DNA of 64,000 nt from Anisodus tanguticus (taxonomy: Eukaryota > Streptophyta > Magnoliopsida > Solanales > Solanaceae): contig CM067549.1 of assembly GCA_034509755.1 (NCBI GenBank), positions 39,321,305 to 39,385,304 on the forward strand, written 5' to 3'. The notes under the pieces were generated by a model that searched no databases, was not told the origin of the DNA, and saw only the letters and a list, made by a program, of their open reading frames with translations. Numbering within the stretch: the stretch's first letter is position 1; the number at the start of each line of letters is the position of its first letter. This document shows, in pieces, positions 11,401 through 23,400 of the stretch. A program made the position numbers and the translations under genes.

Positions 11401-14400
11401 TTAAAAATAGGACGTGGGATTTAGTACCTATCCATCTAATGCTAATATAATTCGGTCTATATGGATTTTCAGTCATAAAGAATTTTCTGATGGAACTTTT
11501 GAGCGGCATAAGACCCGCCTTGTAGGTGGTGGGAAGACACAACAGATTGGTGTAGATTGTGGGGAGACGTTCAGTCCAGTGGTCAAACTGGCAACTATCA
11601 GAACAATTTTAAGCATGTCTCTCTCAAAAGGATGGCCTCTTCATCAATTGGATGTCAAAAACGCCTTTCTCCATGGACACCTCAATGAAACTATCTACAT
11701 GCACCAACCGTTGGGATACAGAGATCCTAAATATCCCAATCATGTGTACTTACTCATCAGATCATTATATGGCCTGAAGTAGGCCCACAGGGCGTGGTAT
11801 AAGCGATTCGCAGACTCTTTGTCACACATGAGTTTTTCGCACAGCTGATCCGATAATTCTCTGTTTATTTATCGTCAGGGTAATTATATTGCTTATCTTC
11901 TTTTATATGTGGATGACATTATCCTAATAGAATCTTCCGACTCTATTCGCAAGAGTATCATGTCACAGCTTAGTTCCGAATTTTCTATGAAAGATCTTAG
12001 TCCACTATACTACTTTCTAGGAATTGCTGTGACATGACATGCAGGTGGATTATTCCTTTCCCAGAAGAAGTATGCATCTGAGATTGTGGAACGAGCTGGA
12101 ATGTCTTTTTGCAAACCTTCGACAACGCTGGTAGACACAAAGTCTAAATTGAGTGCCACTTCAAGCAAACCATTTGCTGATCCAACATTATATCGCAGCC
12201 TAGCAGGAGCATTGCAGTATCTCATGTTCACCAGGCCTGATATTAGTTATGCAGTGCAACAAGTGTGTATATTCATGCATAATCCAATGGAGGAACATAT
12301 GCATGCTCTAAAATGCATTGTGCGATATATTCAGGGCACTCTGGAGTATGGATTACATCTAAACCAGTCCTTCATTTCCAAACTTGTCACTTACACGGAT
12401 GCAGACTAGGCAGGTTGTCCAGACACCAGACGCTCCACCTCCGGTTATTGTGTCTTCCTCGGTGACAATTTAATCTCATGGTCCTCAAAAAGACAAGCCA
12501 CAGTATCACGCTCAAGTGCCGAAGCAGAATACCGTGTTGTTGCCAACGTTGTGTCTGAATCATGTTGGATTAGAAATCTGTTACTTGAGCTTCATTGCCC
12601 TATTCCAACAGCCACACTAGTATACTGTGATAATGTTAGTGCTATCTATCTCTCAGAGAACCCAATCAATCATCAACGCACTAAACATATTGAGTTAGAT
12701 ATTCATTTTGTTCATGAGAAGGTGGCTCGCGGACAAGTGCGAGTGTTACATGTCCCAACACGTCATCAAATCGCAGATATTTTCACAAAAGGACTTCCGC
12801 TGGTATTATTTGAATATTTTTGGGACAGTCTCAGCATTCGTCGCCCTCCAGCTTCGATTGCGGGGGAGTGTTAGAATATTATCATTATTGATATTATTAT
12901 TAATGTAGTATCATTGTATATATGGTATGAAGTAAGAATTATTAGGGATTAGGGATTAGGAAGATTAGTAGGGAGTGTTATCAATTAGGAAGATTAGAGG
13001 CTTGATTTCCTCTAATCATTAATTGTATATTGTGTATATAATTTTCCCTATATGGAAGAATAGATTGGGAAAAAAATATTTCTTCTATTACTCATAACTG
13101 ACAAATTAATCTATAAATGTAAGAGGGCCAAAATTGATATTTTTACCCGGGTCATTTGTATCCTGGACGTTACAAAAGTGAGACATTTTGTCTTATTTTC
13201 AAATCTAACAAATGAAATATTAAAAAATTCCAACTTTCTTTTATGGAAATGCACGTGTTCTATTTCGCAAGTTCAGGGCAATTTTAACCCTTTCCAGTTT
13301 TCTTATCCTATCCTTTTTTCTTTCTATTTCCCTTTTATTTTCCTTTGTGTTTCTTCTTTTTAATATACATAGTCATTCTTTAAGCTAAATTCTATCACAA
13401 GAAGCTTTGTTTTGAGGTTTTTGAGGATGGTTTAAGGGCAGTTGGGAGATAACTTTATGCGAGATGAAGATGGTTATCTATGGTGATGTAAGGATTGAAC
13501 GATTCACATGGTGGTTATATTAATGAAATTAGTGATACTTTTAATGGAGGGATACAACTATCTTTTTTCAGAGGAAGAAGATGATGATAGTGGAAATCAA
13601 TGATTTTATGGTGGATATGAAAAAAAAAATGAAGAATGGTGGTGGCTCTTGACTGAGTGAGTTATGACCGTATTCATGATGGTGCAGGCTACGTTGTGAA
13701 GAAGATGAAGTTGTGTGTGTGAAGAAGAACATTCTGCCTTTGTGTGCTCTGTGTATGTGTTAAGTGTGTGCTAGTATAAGAGAGCAATCGACTGCTGTTG
13801 GTGATCTAATCCCAGTGAGAATGAGTGTTATGAGCTGGTAGTTTTTATGGGTGCTAAGGCACATTGAATAAAGGTGGTCAGGCTATTGAAGTGCTTGACC
13901 ATCTGATCTAAAAGCTTAAGTTGTTAGATAGACCACACTTTTAATATTTGATTATATTCTCAACACGCCTCCTCACGTGCTGGCCTGATTTTTTTCATGG
14001 TCCAAACACGTGGAAATTCTTTTTGAGAATGGGTGGCGGTGAGGTTCGATCCCAGGACCTTTGGCCTGCTCTAATACCATATTGAAGTGTCTGACCATCT
14101 GATCTAAAAGCTTAAACTGTTAGATAGAACACACTTTTAATATTTTATTATATTCTCAACACAGACGGTGGAGTAATTGTGAAGGAAGATGATTCCATAG
14201 TGGTTCTACGGTGGTGATTATGGTTGGTGGCTTTACATGGTACAAATAGGTGGTGATGACAGTAAATAATGGACCAAAAACTAGTTTGTAGGGTGAGCAT
14301 TGTCCAATTTCATATAAGAAGTCTATGTTCCACGGACATAATTTTTTGTGAGATATCAATTGGTGAGGTTATCGTTTTTGTTGGTGAATTTGTGCTCAGG

Positions 14401-17400
14401 TTCTTGTGTAACTATTATGGCATCTTTATGAATGAGTGCTCTATGTGTAGGTGAAGAACTGAAAAATTATCGGAAAGAGAACTGAAAAATGCCAAAATTG
14501 CTAGAAAACTGTACTAAAAAGAACATTTTCCCCTTTTCCGTAAAAAAAGTTGAATTTTTCATTTTTTATGTTTTCATTTATTAGATATGAAATTAAAGAA
14601 AAAAGTGTCACCTTTGTAACAGCGAGGACACGATGACTCCAACTATTAAAGAAAGGTAAATATATCTCATAATGTATACTAAGGGTAATTTTGGCCCTTT
14701 TCCAATCTATAATTTACAAGGGTCTTTTATTGTCAATTTTAACAGAACTACGCCCTATGTTTCAAAAACTATTTTCTTACTTTTCTTATTAGTTTATCCA
14801 AAAAGATTAACATATTTCTATGTTTAAAAATAATTTAACTTTATAAGATGATTTAGGGTCACACAAATATTTAAGACTTATTTTGAATCATACATTTTAA
14901 AAATATTCTTTTATCTTTTAAACTCCGTACTAAACCAAATTAAGACAATCTTTTTAAGTAGGAGGGAGTATTAATTTCTCTACTCTCTTTTAAGATATTC
15001 CCTCCTAAACTTGAGAAGAGGACAATTTATATATATTAAACAGGAAAAAGGGTCCAAATGACTCTCTACTTTATTTTATTAGTCAACTTTATTTTCCGTT
15101 AGTGATTGTGAATAAAAATACTTCTACCATATACAAAGTTAAGACATTTACCCCTATTTTGACGGATTCCTCGAAATTGGACCTAAATTATCTAATTTTA
15201 ATTAAAATTTTCCATTTCATACAGATCCATTTTAAACCCGAGCCGTGACCCACTAAACTAAAATTCAAATCTTGTCGTCTTCTTCCTTCAACCGTGAATA
15301 AATTTGTCCGAAAACTCATTCAATCTTTCACCAAACCGTCTCATATTTTTGCAAATTTAAAATGTTTTAAAATCAGCAGATTTGGTGTTTGGGAAAATCT
15401 GTAAATTTTAGAAAAGCAGATTCAGTCCATGGGTAAATCTGTAAATTTTAGAAAAGCAGATTTGGTCCCTGGACGAATCTATAATTATTTTAAGGTTCTG
15501 AAAATTGCAAAAAAAAAAACTCCTGAAAATTAAATTTTGATTTCTGAATTATTAAGGTACTGTTTGGATGAGCAGAAAATTGCGAAATTTTGAAAATTGA
15601 GTTTTAAATTTGGAATTTAAATATTTTCTAAGTTGAAACAAATTAATTAACCCACGATTATTGTTATTGAGCATATTATTTGATAATGTGCGCATAAATT
15701 AATTGTTTCTCATAATTATTTAATTGATTGTCATTTAAATAATTAGTATAGAGCCCGCATATATATGTCTGGGTATGCGGCACGCAGTATTTGTTGGACC
15801 GTATTAAATCATGTTTGGATATGTGGTGTCCAATATGTGCTCTATTTGATCTAGCATGTGTAATAAGGATCTTGATAAAACTCCGATTAAAATATTCTCC
15901 AATTTAATATAAGTCTGATTTGGAATCCACACGCCGTCCATTATAATTGAATGAGTGCAAAATCCTTTTCGGCTATAAGAGTAAATACACCCTAGTGTTT
16001 GCTCTAAGTCTACGAGGACTCAGACTCTTCATAGATGTATGTGTTTGCAGTAGCGAGTGAAAAACTTTGTGAGTATTTACGCCCTAGCGTTTGCTCTACA
16101 AGGACAAACTTGCTTAGATGCACGATTACAGTTGCGTAACGGGGTTGACTTACTTAGTTGTGTCTTGACGCCCTAGCGTCGGAATAATCTAAGGGCACAG
16201 ATCGATTGTTTAGAACAGTTGGTGAAACCAAGAGTTGCAAATTGATTGTAATTGGTTTGGAGACCTACCAGGTTGTACTGTTGAAGTTATCAGCCCTAGC
16301 AAATGCGGAGACAGTATGAACATGAATCTTGGCCCATTATGATCATATTTGATATGAGTCTGTATTCTTCCATGGGGTCGTAGAATATGCTAAAATAATG
16401 AGAGTTAATTAAACTAAAGGCCATGTTAATTAGTTAATGAATGTGTTCATAAAAATTATATTTGATTTAATTTTAGTCTATCTATTTCTTCAGATTATTT
16501 AAAATGTCGAATCTGTCATTGAAATTCTTGGTTGAGACTAATAAGTTGACTGGAGCTAATTATTCGGACTGGTTGCGTAATTTGCGTTTGATACAAAGAC
16601 AAGAGAAAATTGAGTATATGTTAGACACAACTGTTCTAAAAGTTCTTGATGAAAAGTTTGTTGAGTATGCTTTGTTTGACAAGGTTGCTTATCAGAAGCA
16701 TTTGGATGATGCTACCTCGGCACATTGTGTCATGTTGTCCTCCATGACTGTAGAGTTACAGAGGCAGCATGAGAACATGAGCCCCTATGAGATGCTAGAA
16801 CATTTGAGGAGTCTTTATGATTCACAGTCTCAGACTATGGAGTATGAGTTGTTGAGAGACCTCTTCAAATGTAAGCTGAATGATGGGGGCCAAGTGTCTG
16901 GTCATGTTCTGAAGATGATTGGGTTGATAGAAAGGTTGGATTCGATTGGAACAAAGTTTCCCCAAAATGTGTCTGTTAACCTAATTTTGAATTCGCTTCC
17001 TGGTTCGTTTGAGAATTTCATTGTGAACTTCAACATGAATGGAACCAAGGTGAATCTTCCAGAACTTCACAATATGCTTAAGACTTATGAATCATCTACT
17101 TCAAAGAGGAAGAATGTGCTCATGGTGGGCTCATTTACTAGGTTCAAACCTAAAGGTAAAAATAAAAAAGAATAAGGGTAAGGCTGGTGCAAAACCCACA
17201 GTCTTGAAACCTAAATGAGGTGTTTAGAAGAAGTCTAGGTTGTCTAGGGACGTATGCCTCAATTGCAAACAGAATGGACATTGGAAGAAAGATTGCACCG
17301 CTCCAGGAGGAGGCAAGGCACTAGGTGCTTCTGGACCTGTTGGACAAGGTATGTTTGTCATTGAGATTAATATGTCTATAAGTAACTCTCACTACTGGGT

Positions 17401-20400
17401 ATTGGATACAGCCTGTGGCTCACACATTTGTAATAATGTGCAGTAGCTAATGGACAACAGAAAGGTTAGACCATAGGAGGTGGACCTACGCGTTGGAAAT
17501 GGAGCACGAGTTGATGCTAAGTGTGTCGGAACTTATAGATTAGATTTACCTTTGGGTTTTACATTAGAACTTAATAATTATTATTTTGTTCCCTCGATTA
17601 CGAGGAATATTATTTTCATTCCAATGTTAGACATTGGGGGTTTTCCTCATATATTGCTAATGGAAGTTATATACTATTTTTTAATGGTATTGTTTGTGGA
17701 AATGCTTCGCTTGTGAATGATTTATATATTCTCAATATGCAAAACAAACGAGCTAAAATAAGTAATCCAAGAAATCCCACCTACTTATGGCACTATAGAC
17801 TTGGTCATATCAATGAATCAATGATAGCAAGATTGAGAAAGTTAGACTACTTGGAACCATTTGACTTGGAGTCCTATGGTGACTGTGAATCTTGTTTGAG
17901 AGGAAAGATGACCAACAAACCACTTTCTGGGAAAAGTGTACGAGCCAAAGAGGCAATTGAGTTGGTCTATACAGATGTATGTGGACCATTTTCCACTCAA
18001 GCTAATGGAGGTTTTCCTTCATAACTTTTACAGATGATTTCACAAGGTTTGGATATGTGTATCTTATGAAGCACAAGTCCGAAGCCTTTGATAAATTCAA
18101 GGAGTATAAGTTAGGAGTAGAGAAACAACTTGAAAAGAGTATCAAGACTCTTCGATCATATCGAGGAGGTGAATACTTGAGTAGAAAATTTCTAGATTAC
18201 TTGAAACTTCATGGAGTCTAATCAGAATGGACACCTCCTGGAACACCACAAATGAATGGCGTTGCAGAAAGGAGAAATCGAACCTTATTGGATATGGTTA
18301 GATCCATGATGAGTTTTTCAATTTTTCCAACATACCTTTGGGGCTATGCTTTACAAAACTCAATTTATATTCTGAATAGAGTTCCTTCAAAGTCAGTAGA
18401 GAAAATGCCATATGAGATATGGCATGGAAAGAAACCTGCTCTTACACATATGCGAGCTTGGGGCTGCCCTGCATATGTAAATAAGATGCTTACTGACAAG
18501 TTGGAATAAGTGAGAAAGGTTACTTTGTGGGATATCCTAAGGAAACGAGAGAATACTATTTCTATCTTCCTAGAGAACATAAAGTCATTGTTTCTAGAAA
18601 TGCAACTTTCCTTGAGGAAGACTATGTCTACAAGGAACAAAGTTACAATAAGATAGAACTTGAAGAAATTCAAAAACTACAAAGCAACATAGAGTTGAAT
18701 CCTTGTCGAATGACCTAGACAAGAATTCAGTGGGAGTATTTGGTGAAGGTGTGTTACTTAGAGTATAACCTTCAGCCAGTGGGAGTGATGTGAGGATTGA
18801 TGCAGAAATGCAAGATTCTCATACACAATCAATGGAAGATGATACAATGGTTGTACATCCTTCCATTCAGGAAACACATGTAGATAATATTCCTGAAAAC
18901 TCTCATAGTTGTGGAAACACACAAGAACCTTCTCATGATTAGAATACAAGAACCACAGAAATGTAAAATAACCAACTCCGTAGGTCCACTAGAACTCATC
19001 GTCAGCCTGAAAGATTTAATCTCCTTGTTGAAAGTCAAAATGAGATAGATATTTCTGATGATGATAAGCCTACAACTTACAGCGAGGCTATGTTAGACAT
19101 TGACTCGCAAAGATGGCAAGAAGCCATAAAATCTGAAATGGACTCAATGTATGCCAATCAAGTTTGGAACTTGGTTAATTTGCCAACTAGGGTTAGACCC
19201 ACATGATGCAAATAGGTATTCAAGAAAAAGATTGATGCATTTGGCCAGGTGCAAACCTACAAGGCTAGGTTGGTAGCAAAAGGTTATAATCAGAGGCCTG
19301 GGGTCGATTATGATAAAACCTTTTCGCCAGTTGCAAAGATTAAGTCCATTCGGATTTTGCTTGCAATAGCTGCATACTATGATTATGAGATTTGACAGAT
19401 GGATGTTAAGACCGCTTTTCTTAATGGAAATCTAATTGAGGAAGTGTATATGATACAACCAGAAGGTTTTACATCCAAGTCAAAACCCAAAGCAGTATGC
19501 AAACTACAAAAGTCCATTTATGGACTTAAGCAAGCCTCAAGGAGTTAGAATATTTGCTTTGACAAAGCTATCAAATCATTTGACTTTGTCAGAAGCAAGG
19601 AGGATCCATGCATTTATAGTAAACGCAAGAAAGGGAGTATTGTTTTCATTATCATATATGTAGATGACATATTAATAATGGGAAACGATAAGTCCCTTAT
19701 GCAATCAGTGAAGGAATGGTTGTCCAACACCTTCATGATGGACTTCGGTGAAGCCTGCTACATTCTTGGAATTAAGATCTACAGAGATAGACCTAATAAA
19801 TTGTTAGGGCTGTCACAGTCTACATATATAGACAAAGTGCTAAGACGTTTCTCAATGGAAAACTCCAAGAGAGGAGGTCTTCCTATGGGTCAAGGCATCA
19901 AGTTATCTAAGAAGGATAGTTATTCTACTGTTACAGAACTTGAACGCATGAAGAGGATCCCATATGCTTTAGCTATAGGATCAATCATGTATGTCATGAC
20001 CTGCACTAGGCCAGATGTGGCCTTTGCACTTAGCATGACTTGCAAATTCCAACAGAATCCTGGGGAAGAACACTGAAAAGGAGTCAAGAATATTCTTAAG
20101 TACCTTAGACGAACTAAAGAATATTTCTTAGTCTATGGTGGGCAAGAGAAGCTAGTCGCTACTGGGTACACTGATGCTAGCTTCCAAATAGATCTTGATG
20201 ACTTCAATTTGTTTGGATATGCTTTCATTTTCAATGGTGGAGCAGTAAGTTGGAAAAGTTCCAAGCAAGAAACCATTGCTGATTCAACGACTGAAGCCGA
20301 GTACATTGCTGGATCGGAAGCTGGTAAAGAAGATATCTCGATATCTGAGTTCTTAAAAGAACTAGGGGTTGTTCCAAGTGCCAGTCATCCAATAACGATA

Positions 20401-23400
20401 TATTGTGACAACACTAGTGTGATTGCGCAAGCTAAGGAACTAAGATCAACAAACAGAAACACGTATGTACATAGGAAATACCACATACTCAGAGAGATGG
20501 TGGAATCTAAAGAAATAGATCTAGATTATATTCCAACAAATGATAATCTAGCTGACCCATTTATTAAACCATTACACTTAGATATGCATAATGGTCATTT
20601 TGAAAACATGGGCGTTAGATACAGTGGAGATTGGCTCTAGGCCAAGTGGGAGATTGAAAGTATGTATGTCCTAGAGACAATCTACATTAGGGACAAAAAT
20701 GTACTTGAACACATTAGTATTATTAATGAGATTAATATTTATGACATTTGCAATTATTGAATTATTGTTTGTTTGCAATTATTCATATACGTGCATCCCT
20801 TAAGCTTACGTTGTCATTAATAAAGTGATATATTAATGATAGAATGTAACTCTAAAAATAGCCTCGACTAATGATCATCTAGAATGTGGTATTGATGATA
20901 TGCTATAAGTCGACATGTGGTCTGTATCACATTCTTGGAGAATGTAGTATGCCTCACATCTACGAGTAGTGGTTACTCGTGATGGACACATGGATACTTT
21001 GGAGAAGTATTGGTATACCCTGCCGACAAATTATTTGTTATACATGTCTATAGTGTTATCAGCATGTGGAATATAAAGGTCCTTTGACTTGAGGTCAATA
21101 CACACCTTGTTTACATAATGATGTACTTTGACAAAGTTCTAAGCTTAAACTCCTTCTGGATGAGATACGACTTGTGTTGGGTGCATCAGGATGTAAATCA
21201 ATGTGGTAGTTGAGCCAAGAATATAATTCATTTCTCGATTGGAAATTCGAGAGAGCACTCAACTTCTCAATGTTATTAGGTTGACTAAAGTCTCTATCTA
21301 GTGCAAGAGATATATTTAGAATATGGTCTAGTTGTCAACTAATAAATGTGAGATAAAGTGATTAAGCCATTTGGATAGACACTTGGTAAATCCTAAGCTT
21401 AATTGAGTGTGTCGCGAATGAAAGGAATTTATAGTTCTGCATAAAGGTTAAGTTTGTTGGATTCATGTAAACGTACTTCACATATTGAGTTCGTCATACG
21501 ACGCAGTTTAGGAGTTTTGTATGGACCTTAATTAGATTAATGTCGATATGTGAAGGCCTATAGGGTCACACTATATGTGATTGTTTCTTCGATCTAAAAG
21601 TGTATTGAGAAAATATTCAATATTCGATTGAGAATCGAGATATTTAATTTATAATAATATGGAATATTTCTATTTAATAGAAAATATTTAATTAAGTCGA
21701 ATTGGATTTCAGATTTAATTAAATGTGTTTGATATATTATATGGGTACTCGAACAAATACATGGAAGCATTTGGGCCAGAAATTACTGGCCCAAAATGGG
21801 AGTTTGGCCGTCCACTTGGGCGTGTGAAGTGGACTAGCTGGGCTGGTCCACTGAACATTAACATGGGCCAGGTTTTCCTATTTTAGATCTGTTTAGATTT
21901 TGTCCTGAACTCCTATATATACAACATATACCCCATAATTATGGTGTTACAAAAATAACTTCTCAGTTCCTAAAGCAAGATTTCCTAGCTTTCTTGAATA
22001 GGAAATACACTGGAGTTAGATCTTGCAATCGATGAAACAAATCGCGTGAATACCTTAGTGTTGAATCCCGCATATGAAAACCTGTAAGTTTTCTTTTATT
22101 ATGTTTTGAACATACAACATGATTATCGTATAAGTCATGCCAGGATTTTTGTTGGGTAAAAAATTTTAAACTTCCGCTGTGATTACTATTTGATATACGA
22201 ACCCAACAAATCTCCACATGAAGCTCCATCAAAAGTGGTTTCAGTTCGAGGATCGGAGAAAGAAGACAAATAGACTTGCTCTAATCTCTAATTCTTGATT
22301 TTTCTCAACGAGGAAAGTGGCGTCATTTACATTAATTCCAGTGGTCGGAGAGTTAAAGAGAGAGGGTATATTGGGTGATTGAAAGAGGCTCTGATAATGG
22401 TGGCAATGGTGCAGATGGTCTTATGGTTCGTGGGTCGCGGGTCAGATTGAAATAGGTAAGTTATCCGTTTGAAATGGGTAATTTTCATTGAAACCGGGTA
22501 ATTTAGGTCCAATTTGGGGGAATTCGTCAAAATAGAGGTGAATGTGTTAACTTTGTAGACGGTAAGGGGATTTTTATTCACAACCAATAATAGAAGATAA
22601 AATTAGCTAATAAAACAAATAAAGGAGTATTTTTGATCATTTTTCCAATTAAAAATCACAAGCAGGTACTTGTCACAAACTAAAACTTCAACGGAAATTT
22701 TAAAATGTGAGTAATATAGGACAAGCTAGAAACGTCTCTCCTACGTGATCTTGTACCTTTATAGAAGAGAGCAAAAAAGGAAGAAAAGAAAACAAAGTCA
22801 AAACCCTAAAAAAAAAAAAGCAACCAAATGAAGTTACTGCTAAAAGACTCGAAGCTAGCCTAACGTTGTCCATATTTTCTTGTCTTAGTTACCAGAAAAA
22901 GAATTTACCGTATCCGTCTCAATTTATATTTCTTATTTTCATTTCTAATTTGTTTTAATTAATATATTTTTTTCATTTCAAAATTCTAATTTTACCCTCC
23001 ATGGTAAGTTTTTATAGAAATGAGATGGTATACTCAAGATTACAAGATTCAAACGGTATCTTTGCATATATACGCCATACATACCTATAGCTTAATTAAT
23101 TAAATATTGCAACATTATTAAAAAGTGTTTTTGACATCCTTAAATTTTTATGTCGAGTCAAATTAAAACACATAAAATAAAATGAAGGATGAGTAGTACG
23201 TACCCAGTCATGGCAAGAAACAATGAAATGATCAGCACCATTGCTTCTGTTCCAATAAGGATACTTGTTAGCAATTACATGAATGTAATCTTCAACCACC
23301 CTTTGTAGCTTTGCTCGGAAAATATGATTAGTGCCTGGAATAAAAAGATAATGAACAATGTATGCTACACTGATTGGTATAAAGAAGGCATGAGCTTCAT

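Larger units (their letters stand above)
8060..13090 (+). mobile_element. Copia B: LTR retrotransposon, 5.0 kb, TSD CTCAT
   Basis: LTRs at 8060-8279 (220 bp) and 12869-13090 (222 bp) are flanked by the direct repeat CTCAT (8055-8059 and 13091-13095), a 5-bp target duplication. The primer site follows the 5' LTR and a GGGGGAG tract precedes the 3' LTR. The domain order is copia. It is a sister family to copia A and D by protein similarity. Six in-frame stops and at least one frameshift disable it. It sits in intron 3 of the GT47 gene. Confidence 0.95.
16504..20640 (+). mobile_element. Copia C coding region: degenerate Tnt1-like copia, no LTRs seen
   Basis: gag, zinc knuckle, protease, integrase, RT and RNase H follow in copia order over 4.1 kb. 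Protein style (TNKLTGANYSDWLRNLRLI, KSSKQETIADSTTEAEY, NLADPFIKPL) is that of the Tnt1/Tork-like group rather than that of A, B and D. A GGCCAAGTGGGAGATTGA purine stretch at 20641-20658 looks like the 3' polypurine tract, but I found no sequence shared between the regions upstream of 16504 and downstream of 20657, so LTRs are missing or too diverged. Confidence 0.88.
2056..23203 (-). other. Intron 3 of the GT47 gene, 21,148 bp, transposon-filled
   Basis: The donor GTACGT is at 23203-23198 and the acceptor CAG at 2058-2056, both on the minus strand. Between them lie copia A, B and C, a TRIM-like element, a Stowaway MITE and two older inverted-repeat elements. Little unassigned DNA remains. The exon ends join at a conserved protein junction (SCHDW|APEISS), so the two halves belong to one gene. 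Confidence 0.8.
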
